A stretch of DNA of 64,000 nt, taken from NCBI RefSeq assembly GCF_900589395.1, contig NZ_UUIS01000025.1:140965-204964 (forward strand), given 5' to 3'. This DNA is from Pseudomonas viridiflava. GTDB lineage: Bacteria; Pseudomonadota; Gammaproteobacteria; Pseudomonadales; Pseudomonadaceae. The stretch's first letter is position 1. Every line of letters begins with the position of its first letter. This document shows positions 27,463 to 38,839 of the stretch, one piece after another. The notes below the pieces were generated by a model. It saw only the letters and a program-made list of their open reading frames with translations. It ran no database searches and was not told the DNA's origin. The translations under genes were made by a program, and so were the position numbers.

Positions 27463-27704
27463 CGGTCCGTGTGGTTGTGCGGTAGCGTTGTGTCAGTGAC
27501 GTGGGTGTGGCATTTCGTGGGCGGGTGGGTGTCGTGATTGGTTTCTGTCTGTGCCGCACTCGGATAATTTGTCCGGTGTGGCCCGGGGGTAAGGTGGCGG
27601 GGCGTTTTCATTGGCGTTCGCTGGCGTGTGTTAAACGTGCGACAGCGTGCAAGGTGCGCCGCTTCGACAGCACTCACCGTCAGAAAAAGAGAAGAACAAG
27701 ACCC

Positions 27705-29105
27705 ATGATCAGCCCCGACTCCAGCGGTCAATTGGCGCAAGGCTTCAAGCCGCGTCACGTCACGATGTTATCCATTGCCGGCATCATCGGCGCCGGTCTG
27801 TTTGTCGGTTCCGGCCACGCCATTGCCGCCGCCGGCCCGGCCACGATTCTTTCCTACGCCTGTTCCGGCCTGCTGGTGGTGCTGGTGATGCGCATGCTCG
27901 GTGAGATGGCGGTGGCCAATCCCGATACCGGTTCGTTTTCGACCTACGCCGACCAGGCCATCGGCCCGTGGGCGGGGTTTACCATTGGCTGGCTGTACTG
28001 GTGGTTCTGGGTCCTGGTGATTCCCATCGAAGCGCTGGCGGCCGGGCATGTGCTCAATCAATGGTTTCCACAGGTCGATGCGTGGCTGTTTGCCTTGCTG
28101 TCGATCATTCTGCTGGCAGCGACCAACCTGTTCAGTGTCGCCAAATACGGCGAGTTCGAATTCTGGTTCGCGTTATTCAAGGTCGCGGCGATCATCGGTT
28201 TTATCAGCCTGGGCTTTGCCGTGCTGCTGGGCTGGCTGCCGGGGCGTGAAGCCAGTGGCCTGAGCACGCTGATGGAAAACCACGGTGGCTTTGCGCCCAA
28301 CGGCTACTCCGCTGTAGTGGGGGCGTTCATTACCGTGATGTTCAGTTTCATCGGCACTGAGGCGGTGACCATTGCCGCCGCCGAGTCCAGTCATCCGGCC
28401 AGGAACATTGCCCGCGCCACACGCTCGGTGATCTGGCGGATCGGCGTGTTTTATATCCTGTCTGTGTTCGTGATCATTTCCGTGGTGCCCTGGAACGACC
28501 CGCAATTGGCGGTGGTGGGGTCGTACCAGCGGGCGCTGGAGATCATGGACATTCCCTTCGCCAAGTTTCTGGTCGATGTGGTGGTGCTGGTCGCAGTTGG
28601 CAGTTGCATGAATTCCTCGATCTACATTTCTTCACGCATGCTGTATTCGCTGGGCAAGCGCGGTGAAGCACCGGCGGCCGTAAGGGTGACCTCGAACGTC
28701 GGCGTGCCGCGCACGGCGGTGTTTGCCAGCACGATTCTGGGGGCCGTGATCACGGTGGTCAGCTACTTTGCGCCTTCGGGGCTATTCGAGTTTCTGTTGG
28801 CCAGCTCCGGCGCCATTGCGTTGCTGGTGTACCTGGTGATTGCGGTTTCGCAATTGCGCATGCGGCGCATGCTGGTCCGGCAGAACGCCGAGATTGCACT
28901 GCCGATGTGGCTGTTTCCGTGGCTGACCTATGCGGTGATCCTTTTCATCAGTGCCGCGCTGATCGTGATGATGATCACCCCGGAACACCGCGCCGAGATC
29001 ACCTCGACCATCGGCCTGGCGCTGGTGATCTCGCTGCTCGGGATTGTCATGGCACGCCGGCATGGACGGCGGGATGAGCCGGGTGGAGTGGCGGAAGGGG
29101 CTTGA
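27705..29105 (+). CDS. Amino-acid permease of the APC/AAT family (GabP-like)
   Basis: A 466-residue transporter with 12 predicted helices. It opens with the family motif LSIAGIIGAGLFVGSG (glycine-rich start of helix 1) and GEMAVANPDTGSFSTYAD. The later FSFIGTEAVTIAAAESSHPARN is the typical AAT motif. It is closest in pattern to GABA/lysine/aromatic permeases, but I cannot name the substrate. The ATG at 27705 lies after AGAAGAACAAG. The open frame starts 68 codons earlier, within a G/T-rich stretch unlike coding DNA. Flanked by REPINs on both sides. Confidence 0.88.
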   Translation: MISPDSSGQLAQGFKPRHVTMLSIAGIIGAGLFVGSGHAIAAAGPATILSYACSGLLVVLVMRMLGEMAVANPDTGSFSTYADQAIGPWAGFTIGWLYWWFWVLVIPIEALAAGHVLNQWFPQVDAWLFALLSIILLAATNLFSVAKYGEFEFWFALFKVAAIIGFISLGFAVLLGWLPGREASGLSTLMENHGGFAPNGYSAVVGAFITVMFSFIGTEAVTIAAAESSHPARNIARATRSVIWRIGVFYILSVFVIISVVPWNDPQLAVVGSYQRALEIMDIPFAKFLVDVVVLVAVGSCMNSSIYISSRMLYSLGKRGEAPAAVRVTSNVGVPRTAVFASTILGAVITVVSYFAPSGLFEFLLASSGAIALLVYLVIAVSQLRMRRMLVRQNAEIALPMWLFPWLTYAVILFISAALIVMMITPEHRAEITSTIGLALVISLLGIVMARRHGRRDEPGGVAEGA

Positions 29106-29151
29106 TGGGCTGCGCTCATCCTGCTGATCTTGCTGGATTTTGATTCACCCT

Positions 29152-29318
29152 TGTAGGAGCGCGCTTGCCCGCGACCGAGTGCGCAGCGCTCGCAAAATCT
29201 GCGAAACGCCACAAATTTACGACTGCAAACCCATCAGGGATCCATGAAACGCCACAATTTTACGACTGCTAACGCAGCCGGTCGCGGTGGTCCGGCATTC
29301 CGGCAAGCGCGCTCCTAC
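29152..29318. repeat. REPIN with duplicated spacer and a 15-base stem variant
   Basis: The left half is standard (GTAGGAGCGCGCTTGCCCGC). The spacer contains GAAACGCCACAA-TTTACGACTGC twice. In the right half, the stem is interrupted by GTGGTCCGGCATTCCGG (29286-29302) before CAAGCGCGCTCCTAC. The same variant appears, inverted, in the REPIN at 34379. Confidence 0.8.
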
Positions 29319-29384
29319 TGGGGTCCTGGTTTGCCGTAAGGGTGTGTGGCGGTCGACGAATCTGCTGTGTCTGTTTCGCCGTCA

Positions 29385-29575
29385 TCGCGGGCAGAGCCCC
29401 CTCCCACAGGTTCTGTGTTGGCCAGGTGGCGGTGTTGTGTCAGTGGGAGGCTTCTTGGCGATAGCGTCAGGCAAGTCGACACATCTGCTGCTAACGCCGT
29501 CATCGCCGGCAACCGGAGCACCGGTCGGTCTCTGCCCCAGGTTTTGTTCTGCTGAGCAACGGTGTTGTGTCAGTG
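29385..29575. repeat. GTGGGAGG-type REP remnants bounded by a 15-bp direct repeat
   Basis: Single REP parts (CCCTCCCACAGG, GTGGGAGGCTTCTTGGCG, GTCATCGCCGGCAA) fill the gap before lysE. The phrase GGTGTTGTGTCAGTG occurs at 29431-29445 and again at 29561-29575, where it covers the lysE stop. A 12-base part also occurs at 27487-27498. No gene is seen from 29106 to 29569. Confidence 0.65.
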
Positions 29576-30190
29576 ATAGAGCGCAATCACCTGTGAAACC
29601 GGGATGACGCTGGCCCAGGCCGACACCAGTAACAGCAGAGCCATGGCGCGGTTGAAGCGTTGCTGGGCGCGAGGGTGGGTCAGCAGGCGGGCCGCGCCCT
29701 GGCCCACCAGCGCCCAGGCTGTCAGGCACGGCAGGGCGACCAGAAAGAAGATGGCGGCATGCAGGCCGTATTCGTGGGCGCGGGCGTCGGTGCCGGCGAA
29801 TACGCTGATCACCGCCAAAGCCATGAGCCAGGTCTTGGGGTTGATCGCTTGCAGGCTGGCGCCGCTCCAGGCGCCGAGGGGCTGGCTGGCGGTGTCTGGC
29901 GTCAGGGACGCGGGTGCGCTGCGCCACAGTTGCCAGGCCAGGCGGCTGATCCAGGCCACGCCGGCCCAGGTCATGGCGGTCTGCAGTCCAGGCAGGCTTT
30001 GCAGGATTTCACCCAGGCCCAGGCCGACCAGCAGCACGATCAGCGCGGCACCCGCGCAAGCGCCGAGGGTGATGCGCAAGGCGGCCAGCAGGCCGTGCAG
30101 GGCGCTGTGGCTGAGCACCAGGATATTGGTCGGGCCCGGGGTGATCGAGGCGACGAAGGCAAAGGCAATGAAGGGCAGGTACTGGGTCAT
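29570..30190 (-). CDS. LysE/RhtB family amino-acid exporter
   Basis: A 206-residue membrane protein with six hydrophobic segments. The start FVASITPGPTNILVLSHSALHGLLAALRITLGACAG contains the family signature (PGP near residue 18 and the G-x-x-x-G-x-x-x-G run). Likely exports an amino acid or a metabolite; the substrate is unknown. The AraC regulator starts upstream on the same strand, a frequent pairing. The 3' end carries one copy of the direct repeat described above. Confidence 0.88.
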   Translation of the reverse strand: MTQYLPFIAFAFVASITPGPTNILVLSHSALHGLLAALRITLGACAGAALIVLLVGLGLGEILQSLPGLQTAMTWAGVAWISRLAWQLWRSAPASLTPDTASQPLGAWSGASLQAINPKTWLMALAVISVFAGTDARAHEYGLHAAIFFLVALPCLTAWALVGQGAARLLTHPRAQQRFNRAMALLLLVSAWASVIPVSQVIALYH

Positions 30191-30235
30191 CGGCAGGCTC
30201 CACTAAGGCAGGCTGCGATTGTCGCTGCCCAGGGC

Positions 30236-31099
30236 TCAGCGGTCTGGAAGGTTTGTGCAGTGGCTGCGGTAGCGGGCCGGGCTCAGGCCGTAGGCGCGGC
30301 GGAACCAGCGGCCCAGATGGCTCTGGTCGGCAAAGCCCAGGGCGGCGGCGACATCGGCCGGGGTCAGGCCCTGGCGCAGCAGCTTGCGCGCCAGGCTCAG
30401 GCGCAGTTGCACCAGGTACGCATGTGGTGCCAGGCCGTAGGCAGCCTTGAAGGCACGCGACAAACGAAAGCGGTCGACGCCGGTGGCGCCGGCCAGGTCG
30501 TCCAGGCCGATGTCCTGCTCGACATGCGCATGCAGGTATTCACGGGCCTTGATCGCCACGCTGGGCAGGCGCAGCGGCTCGGGGCCGGGCGCCCGCCAGT
30601 GCAGGGTGCGGCTCAGGGTTTCGAGCAGGTCGTCCAGCGCGGCGTGGCGCACAATGCGCAGGTCCTGATGATGCAGTGCGGAAAAGGCGCGGGCGATGTG
30701 CTGCACCAGGGCCGGCTCGCAGGCCAGCGTATGGCTGAAGCCGGGCAGGCAATGAGCCGGGGCGTCTTCGTACAGGGCGCGCATCTGGGCGTCGAGCCAG
30801 TGCGGTTGCAGGTACAGCATCGAATAGGTGAAACCGTCTGGCGCCGGGGCGTTACCGTCATGCACTTCGCCGGGCTCCAGCATGAAGGCCTGGCCCGGAA
30901 GGCTGTTGTGCAATTGTCGGCGGCAGTTGAACTGCTGCACGCCCTGTTCGGTGATGCCGATCAGATAGCTGTCGTGCCAGTGCGGGTCGTAGGCGTGGCC
31001 GGTGAAGTGCGCACGGATCGTCTCGATACCGGTCTCGGCGTCCAGTTTCAGGGTGATCCAGTGGTCTGTGGCCATGCGGGCTTGCCTGTCGATGAACAT
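30236..31099 (-). CDS. AraC family transcriptional regulator
   Basis: A 287-residue protein with an N-terminal cupin-like sensor domain (HFTGHAYDPHWHDSYLIGITEQG; HDGNAPAPDGFTYSMLYL) and a C-terminal double helix-turn-helix (DDLAGATGVDRFRLSRAFKAAYG; TPADVAAALGFADQSHLGRWFRRAYGLSPARYR). It probably controls the LysE exporter next to it. The first ATG (31099) is used. A second at 31075 (MATDHW) is equally possible. Confidence 0.9.
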   Translation of the reverse strand: MFIDRQARMATDHWITLKLDAETGIETIRAHFTGHAYDPHWHDSYLIGITEQGVQQFNCRRQLHNSLPGQAFMLEPGEVHDGNAPAPDGFTYSMLYLQPHWLDAQMRALYEDAPAHCLPGFSHTLACEPALVQHIARAFSALHHQDLRIVRHAALDDLLETLSRTLHWRAPGPEPLRLPSVAIKAREYLHAHVEQDIGLDDLAGATGVDRFRLSRAFKAAYGLAPHAYLVQLRLSLARKLLRQGLTPADVAAALGFADQSHLGRWFRRAYGLSPARYRSHCTNLPDR

Positions 31100-31179
31100 T
31101 GCGCGGGCGCGCCATCCGCCCGTTGTGCAGTATGACCTGCGTACTCAGGAGCGAATCTAGAAGATTTGTGCAGCCTGGC

Positions 31180-32049
31180 TCATTCGACCCCCATGCGCCG
31201 CCGCGCCCGGTTGGCCGAGCCGTTGCGCACCGCCCAGCGCAGCACCGGGGCGACCCGGCGTACGCCGGCACGGACCAGCGTGCGTTTGGTCGGACCTTGT
31301 TCGATGGCCAGCATCTGGCTGGCCCAGTCGGGCAGCAGGTCGATGCCGGCCTGCATCATCAGCGCGCCGAACGGCTTGACCAGGCGGTTGGGCGCTGGCT
31401 CTTCGAGCAGCAGGCGGATCACTTCATGGCTGCGCTCGGTGCACACCAGTTCGCTGCGGATGGCCTGCAAATAGTCGGCAATAGCCTGCGCCGAATGCGG
31501 CACGTCACGCGCGCCCAGTTGTTCGGCCACGTATGCCGTCTCGGTGAAGTAGGCGTCCTGCTCGGCGGTTGACAGGTGCGGGTTGACGTAGCGCAGGTGC
31601 GCGGCCATGAAGCTGCTGACCTCGGCGACGTGCACCCAGGTCAGCAGGACCGGGTCGCTTGCAGCGTAAGGCCGCCCGTCGGGGGCGGTGCCGGTGACGT
31701 GCAGGTGGATGGTGCGCACCTTGTCGATCAGCCATTGCGCGTCGTGGGTCGAGCCAAAGGTGGTGCCGGAGATGAACTGCCCGGTACGCCGCAGGCGGCC
31801 GAGCATGTCCTGGCGAAAGCTGGAGTGATCCCAGACCCCGGCCAAGGCCAGCGGGTGCAGGGTTTGCAGCATCAGGGCGCCGATGCCGCCGATCAGCATG
31901 CTGGTGAAATCGCTGTTGACCCGCCAGCACACCGATTTCGGGCCGAACAGGCCGGGGTCGCCCTTCGGGTTTTCCAAGTCCAGTTGCCCCAGGGCCAGGC
32001 CGGTCAGGCTCAGGACCTGGGTTTCGATACGACGACGAATGAATTCCAT
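31180..32049 (-). CDS. DUF2236 / MpaB-like oxygenase family protein
   Basis: A 289-residue protein of the DUF2236 family, related to latex-clearing protein and MpaB. The family binds a b-type haem through conserved histidines, and candidates here are the two in TLHPLALAGVWDHSSF. RRTGQFISGTTFGSTHDA and LLTWVHVAEVSSFMAAHLRYV are also typical. In this family the reaction is unknown for most bacterial members. It stands alone. The upstream gap (32050-32347) contains a chimeric REPIN. Confidence 0.85.
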   Translation of the reverse strand: MEFIRRRIETQVLSLTGLALGQLDLENPKGDPGLFGPKSVCWRVNSDFTSMLIGGIGALMLQTLHPLALAGVWDHSSFRQDMLGRLRRTGQFISGTTFGSTHDAQWLIDKVRTIHLHVTGTAPDGRPYAASDPVLLTWVHVAEVSSFMAAHLRYVNPHLSTAEQDAYFTETAYVAEQLGARDVPHSAQAIADYLQAIRSELVCTERSHEVIRLLLEEPAPNRLVKPFGALMMQAGIDLLPDWASQMLAIEQGPTKRTLVRAGVRRVAPVLRWAVRNGSANRARRRMGVE

Positions 32050-32230
32050 GGGCTCTTATCAGAATCGATACAGGCCTGGAGTATACCGTTGCAGGGGCGC
32101 GGGGGCGGCCATTGGTCTTTTCCTTAGGCGATCACCCGCCGCCAAGGCGGCACGCTGTCGCGCAGCACACATCGGCCCGGGAGCGCGCTCCTGCGGGGGT
32201 GTAAGCCGGCGGGGTTGAGGCATCGGCATT

Positions 32231-32340
32231 TGTGGGAGGCGGCTCTGCCGGCGATCGAGTGCGTAGCGCTCGTAAAATATGCGAAACGCTGAAATTTTAC
32301 GACTGCTGACGCAGCCGGTCGCGGGCAAGCGCGCTCCTAC
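32231..32340. repeat. Chimeric REPIN (GTGGGAGG left end, GTAGGAGC right end)
   Basis: The left part TGTGGGAGGCGGCTCTGCCGG belongs to the REP family seen at 19.5-19.9 kb. The right part CGGGCAAGCGCGCTCCTAC is of the family seen at 2.1 kb. The spacer (GAGTGCGTAGCGCTCG ... TTTTACGACTGCTGACGCAG) is of the second family. Confidence 0.75.
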
Positions 32341-32347
32341 GGGGGTG

Positions 32348-34285
<1,938 letters not shown>

Positions 34286-34378
34286 GACGTTTTCCTTGTT
34301 CTTGAGGTGCCTACAAGAATAGGAGTCATGTCACTTGAGGAGGGTTCAACGACGCCTGGCCGGATGATACGGAGCCCA

Positions 34379-34503
34379 GTAGGAGCGCGCTTGCCGGAAT
34401 GCCGGACCACCGCGACCGGCTGCGTTAGCAGTCGTAAATTTTCAGCGTTTCATAGATTTCTGCGAGCGCTTCGCACTCGGTCGCGGGCAGAGCGCGCTCC
34501 TAC
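34379..34503. repeat. REPIN with a 15-base stem variant
   Basis: The left half reads GTAGGAGCGCGCTTGCCGGAA followed by TGCCGGACCACCGCGACCGG: the common CCCGCGACC is replaced by a form with CCGGAATGCCGGACCAC inserted. The right half is standard (CGGTCGCGGGCAGAGCGCGC). The insert is the reverse complement of that in the 29152 REPIN. Confidence 0.8.
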
Positions 34504-34531
34504 GGTGTTTACAGCGTAGGAGCGGTTCGCT

Positions 34532-36196
34532 TTAGCCGCGGTGACGGCCGCGGAAGTAGTTGATCAGGCCCTGGGTGGAGGCATCTTCGGCTGGCGCTTC
34601 ATCGCCGCCGGTCAGGCGCTGGTAGACGCCCTTGCCCAGTTCCTTGCCCAGCTCGACGCCCCACTGGTCGAAGGCGTTGATGCCCCAGATCACGCTCTGC
34701 ACGAACACCTTGTGCTCGTACATCGCGACCAGGGCGCCCAGGCGACGCGGGCTGATGCGTTCGACCACCAGCGTGTTGCTCGGACGGTTGCCCGGAATGA
34801 CCTTGTGCGGTGCCAGTTTCTGCACCTGCTCTTCGGCCACGCCATTGGCGCGCAGCTCGGCTTCGGCTTCGCTGCGGGTCTTGCCCAGCATCAGCGCCTG
34901 GCTTTGCGACAGGCAGTTGGCGTACAGCCACTGGTGATGGTCGGCCACCGGGTTGAAGCTGACGATCGGCACGATGAAGTCGGCCGGGATCAACTGGCTG
35001 CCTTGATGCAGCAGCTGGTGGTAGGCGTGCTGGCCGTTGCAGCCGACGCCGCCCCAGATCACCGGCCCGGTGTCAGTGGCGACCGGTGTGCCGTCCTGGC
35101 GCACGCTCTTGCCGTTGGATTCCATGTCCAGCTGTTGCAAGTGCTTGGTGATGTTGCGCAGGTAGTGGTCGTACGGCAGGATCGCGTGGCTTTGCGCGCC
35201 CCAGAAGTTGCCGTACCACACGCCCAGCAGGCCCAGCAGCACCGGCATGTTCTGTTCGAACGGTGCGTTGAGGAAGTGCTGGTCCATGGTGTAGGCACCC
35301 GACAGCAGTTCCTTGAAGTTGGACATGCCGATGGCCAGGGCGATAGGCAGGCCGATGGCCGACCACAGCGAGTAGCGACCGCCGACCCAGTCCCACATCG
35401 GGAAGATGTTTTCTTCGCGGATGCCGAATGCCACGGCGGCGGCGTTGTTGCTCGACACGGCGATGAAGTGGCGATGCAGCTCGGCTTCCGAGCCACCTTG
35501 GGCCAGGTACCAGGCGCGGGCAGCCTGGGCGTTCTTCAGGGTTTCCAGGGTGTTGAAGGACTTCGACGACACGATGAACAGCGTTGTTTCGGCACGGATG
35601 CTCTGCGACAGCTCGTGGAATTCGCTGCCGTCGATATTGGCCAGGTAATGACAGCGCACGCCCTTGTGGGTGTAGGCCAGCAGCGCTTCGGAGACCAGCT
35701 CGGGGCCCAGAAACGAGCCGCCGATGCCGATATTGACCACGTCGGTGATCGGCTTTTCTGTGTAGCCGCGCCACAGGCCGTCATGGATGCGCCCGACCAG
35801 CTCGGTCATCTGGCTTAGCACCTTGTGCACGTCGGGCATGATGTTGGTGCCGTTGACCAGCAACTTGTCGCCCACCGGACGGCGCAGGGCGGTGTGCAGG
35901 GCAGGGCGGCCTTCGGAGGAGTTGACCAGCTCGCCTTCAAACTGCGCCTTGATGGCGTCCTTCAGGCCCACATCGTTGGCCAGGGTTACCAGCAGGTCGC
36001 GGGTTTCGCTGGTGATCAGGTTCTTGGAGTAATCGAGAAACAGGCCGCAGCTGCTGAGGGTGAACTGGCTGAAGCGCTGCGGATCGGCTGCAAACGCCTC
36101 GCGCATGCTGAAGTCTTGCATGGCCTGGCGGTGTTGGCTCAACGCCTGCCAGGCAGGCAGAGCGGTCACATCAGAAGGGGTGCGGTAGTACGCCAT
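34532..36196 (-). CDS. pgi: Glucose-6-phosphate isomerase
   Basis: A 554-residue enzyme interconverting glucose 6-phosphate and fructose 6-phosphate. Both family signatures are present: [20 protein letters not shown] and a later region ([22 protein letters not shown]). The C-terminal GLINYFRGR is typical. Pseudomonas lacks phosphofructokinase, so Pgi here mostly works in the fructose-to-glucose direction in the EDEMP cycle. The RBS area (GGAACC) lies just upstream. Confidence 0.96.
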   Translation of the reverse strand: MAYYRTPSDVTALPAWQALSQHRQAMQDFSMREAFAADPQRFSQFTLSSCGLFLDYSKNLITSETRDLLVTLANDVGLKDAIKAQFEGELVNSSEGRPALHTALRRPVGDKLLVNGTNIMPDVHKVLSQMTELVGRIHDGLWRGYTEKPITDVVNIGIGGSFLGPELVSEALLAYTHKGVRCHYLANIDGSEFHELSQSIRAETTLFIVSSKSFNTLETLKNAQAARAWYLAQGGSEAELHRHFIAVSSNNAAAVAFGIREENIFPMWDWVGGRYSLWSAIGLPIALAIGMSNFKELLSGAYTMDQHFLNAPFEQNMPVLLGLLGVWYGNFWGAQSHAILPYDHYLRNITKHLQQLDMESNGKSVRQDGTPVATDTGPVIWGGVGCNGQHAYHQLLHQGSQLIPADFIVPIVSFNPVADHHQWLYANCLSQSQALMLGKTRSEAEAELRANGVAEEQVQKLAPHKVIPGNRPSNTLVVERISPRRLGALVAMYEHKVFVQSVIWGINAFDQWGVELGKELGKGVYQRLTGGDEAPAEDASTQGLINYFRGRHRG

Positions 36197-36446
36197 TGCT
36201 GGGGGTTCCTTTAACTTGAACGGCCTGTGGACATTTCAAAGCCGCGTCATGCGCGGCAGGTTCTGGGCTCGACGTTGCAGTGCACATCGATGTCCGGGCT
36301 TGTCACTCCATGGTCCGCCGGTGTATGCCGACGGTTTGCATGTCTGCGTCCGGGTCGCGCAGGACCCGTGACGCGGACAGGGCAGTCTGTCTCGGTAAGG
36401 CAGTGCGAACAGGGTGTTGGTTCAGTTCCAGGCCCGCAATTTGGTT

Positions 36447-37301
36447 TCAATGAGCGGTGTTCAGGTGCAGGTTGTCGATCAACCGGGTCTTGCCCAGGTA
36501 CGCCGCCGCAATGACCACCAGGTCGCGGTCATCCGGCGTGGCCGGACGCAGGCTGGTCGCCTCGCGCACTTCCAGATAATCGACGCGAAAGCCTGAGCTT
36601 TCAAGTGCCTGTCTGCCTTCATCGAGCAGTTGGGCGAAACCGGTAGTGCCACCGTGCAGTTGCTCGCCGATCCGGGTAATGACCTGATACAGCACCGGCG
36701 CCACGGCGCGCTGTTCATCGCTCAGGTAACCGTTGCGCGACGACAGGGCCAGGCCGTCGGCTGCGCGCACGGTGGGCTCGCCGACAATGTGAATGGGCAT
36801 GTTCAGGTCGCGCACCAGGGCGCGGATCACGGCCAGTTGCTGGAAGTCCTTTTCACCGAACACCGCCACGTCGGGCTGAACCATGTTGAACAGCTTGCTC
36901 ACCACCGTGGCCACCCCTTCGAAATGCCCCGGTCGGCTGGCGCCGCACAGGCCCTGGGACAGGTGCGGGACGCTGACGCGGGTCTGGTTGTCCATGCCGT
37001 TGGGGTACATGTCGGCCACGCCCGGCGTGAACAGCAGGTGGCAGCCGGCCAACTGGAGCTTTTCCTGGTCGGCGGTCAGGGTGCGCGGGTAGGTCGCCAG
37101 GTCTTCATTGGCGCCGAATTGCAGCGGGTTGACGAAGATACTCGCCACGACGAAATCGGCCTGTTCGCCGGCGCGGCTGACCAGCGTGGTGTGGCCGCTG
37201 TGCAGGTTGCCCATGGTCGGCACCAGCGCGATGCGCTTGCCAGCCTGGCGGGCCTGGGCGACGGCGGCGCGCAGGTCCTGGACGCTGTGGACTGTGTTCA
37301 T
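36447..37301 (-). CDS. panC: Pantothenate synthetase
   Basis: A 284-residue enzyme joining pantoate and beta-alanine with ATP. The cytidylyltransferase-type HxGH motif is in [13 protein letters not shown], and the family stretches [19 protein letters not shown] and ALSSRNGYL are visible. The ATG overlaps the panB stop by 4 bases (ATGA), so the two are coupled. panD, which lies between panC and pgi in P. aeruginosa, is not in the 250-base gap after this gene. Confidence 0.96.
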   Translation of the reverse strand: MNTVHSVQDLRAAVAQARQAGKRIALVPTMGNLHSGHTTLVSRAGEQADFVVASIFVNPLQFGANEDLATYPRTLTADQEKLQLAGCHLLFTPGVADMYPNGMDNQTRVSVPHLSQGLCGASRPGHFEGVATVVSKLFNMVQPDVAVFGEKDFQQLAVIRALVRDLNMPIHIVGEPTVRAADGLALSSRNGYLSDEQRAVAPVLYQVITRIGEQLHGGTTGFAQLLDEGRQALESSGFRVDYLEVREATSLRPATPDDRDLVVIAAAYLGKTRLIDNLHLNTAH

Positions 37302-38098
37302 GCCGAGAATCCGTGTTCAGGGGCTGGAAAGCGGGTGTCCTTGACGGCGCTGACATACGCCCGGATAGCCGACTGGATGTCTGGCTGGCCGATCATGAAA
37401 TTCCTGACGAACTTGGGCACCCGGCCGCTGATCGACAGGCCGAGCATGTCGTGCAACACCAGCACCTGGCCGTCGGTGGCGCTGCCGGCGCCGATCCCGA
37501 TGACCGGGACTTTCACGGCATGGGTGATTTCTTCGGCCAGTTCGGCCGGCACGCACTCAAGCAGGATCATCGCGGCGCCGGCCTGTTCCAGAGTGATGGC
37601 ATCGGCGCGCATCTGCCGGGCCTGGGCTTCGAGCCGGCCCTGGACCTTGTAGCCGCCCATGACATTGACGGTCTGCGGGGTCAGGCCCATGTGGGCGCAC
37701 ACCGGAATGCCGCGGTCGGTGAGGTGACGAATGGAGTCGGCCAGCCAGGCGGCGCCCTCGACCTTGACCATGTGCGCACCGGCTTGCATCAGCGTCGCGC
37801 TGTTGAGCAGGGTGTGCTCGACAGTGGCGTTGGCCATGAACGGCAGGTCGGCGACGATCAGGGCGCCCTGGTTACCACGTCTGACGCACGCCACGTGGTA
37901 GGCCATGTCGGCGGTGCTGACCGGCAGGGTGCTGTCGTGCCCTTGCAGGACCATGCCCAGCGAGTCGCCGACCAGCAGCACCTCGACACCCGCCTCGCTG
38001 GCGGTGTGGGCGAAGGTTGCGTCATAGCAGGTCAGCATGGTGATCTTTTCACCCTTGAGCTTGAGAGCCTGCAGCGACGTAACGGTTGTAATCGGCAT
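37298..38098 (-). CDS. panB: Ketopantoate hydroxymethyltransferase
   Basis: A 266-residue TIM-barrel enzyme that adds a hydroxymethyl group from methylene-THF to 2-oxoisovalerate. Metal-binding and active-site regions are [36 protein letters not shown] and the catalytic Glu in [11 protein letters not shown]. The 2-oxoisovalerate comes from the ilv pathway whose genes lie at 57-61 kb. It is followed by panC with an overlap. Confidence 0.96.
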   Translation of the reverse strand: MPITTVTSLQALKLKGEKITMLTCYDATFAHTASEAGVEVLLVGDSLGMVLQGHDSTLPVSTADMAYHVACVRRGNQGALIVADLPFMANATVEHTLLNSATLMQAGAHMVKVEGAAWLADSIRHLTDRGIPVCAHMGLTPQTVNVMGGYKVQGRLEAQARQMRADAITLEQAGAAMILLECVPAELAEEITHAVKVPVIGIGAGSATDGQVLVLHDMLGLSISGRVPKFVRNFMIGQPDIQSAIRAYVSAVKDTRFPAPEHGFSA

Positions 38099-38128
38099 GT
38101 AATTTCTCCATCACCAGGCGCCATAAAA

Positions 38129-38167
38129 GGGCATCTCTAAAAACTACCCGCGTTTTTAGAGGTGCTC
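38129..38167. repeat. Palindrome between folK and panB, possible terminator
   Basis: GGGCATCTCTAAAAAC and GTTTTTAGAGGTGCTC pair at 14 of 16 positions around a 7-base loop. The inner stem is GTTTTTAGAG. On the minus strand it lies between folK and panB, where it could stop transcription from folK. The outer bases suggest it may be an insertion-derived inverted repeat. Confidence 0.5.
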
Positions 38168-38350
38168 TTTAGCAAGCAGCGCCTGAAAGCAGGCACACCG
38201 TCGTGGCGCGGTGTTTCGCAATGGCCTGTTTCGCGCCTATGCACCAACGGGGTTGGCAGCGGGAGGCCTATATTCGTGAGGGAGGGGCATGAAGTCAATT
38301 GCGGCTGTTACCCGGGCACACGGGCCAGGGTAACGGGTGACACGCCGTGG

Positions 38351-38839
38351 TTACACGATTGCGTCAAGACGCTCCAGTCCGGTAAACGGGCACTCGGCCA
38401 GCAACTGGCTCAGGGCGCGTCCGTCAGGCAACTGCAGGCCTGGGGCCAGTTCGGCCAGCGGGTAGAGCACGAAGGCGCGGGCGTGCATGTGATAGTGCGG
38501 CACCTGCAGGCGCGGCACGTCGATCAGGTGCTCGCCAAACAGCAGGATATCGAGGTCCAGGGTGCGCGGCCCCCAGCGTTCCAGGCGCTCGCGACCCTGA
38601 TCCAGCTCGATGGCTTGCAGTGCGTCGAGCAGCGCCAGTGGCGCCAGGTCGGTGTCCAGCGCGGCCACCGCGTTGGTGTAGCGCGGCTGGCCGGGCAGCA
38701 TCGAGTCGCTCACGTAGAACGACGAGGTGCCCGCCAGCAGGCTGCCAGGCAAGCGCTGCAGTGCCTCAAGGGCGTGACGCAATTGCGCGGCCGGTTCGGC
38801 GAGGTTGCTGCCCAGGCCGATGTAGGCGCGTTCACTCAT
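38351..38839 (-). CDS. folK: HPPK, hydroxymethyldihydropterin pyrophosphokinase
   Basis: A 162-residue enzyme of folate synthesis. The N-terminal IGLGSNLAEP and the signature RWGPRTLDLDILLFG are clear. The ATG at 38839 lies 8 bases inside the end of pcnB, so its translation is coupled to it. The longer frame starts inside pcnB and is not used. In Pseudomonas this gene always follows pcnB. Confidence 0.95.
   Translation of the reverse strand: MSERAYIGLGSNLAEPAAQLRHALEALQRLPGSLLAGTSSFYVSDSMLPGQPRYTNAVAALDTDLAPLALLDALQAIELDQGRERLERWGPRTLDLDILLFGEHLIDVPRLQVPHYHMHARAFVLYPLAELAPGLQLPDGRALSQLLAECPFTGLERLDAIV

Noticed and set aside
36227..36514. Frames in the pgi-panC gap as a possible panD
   Set aside because: Neither strand shows the PanD start or the GSC self-cleavage site.
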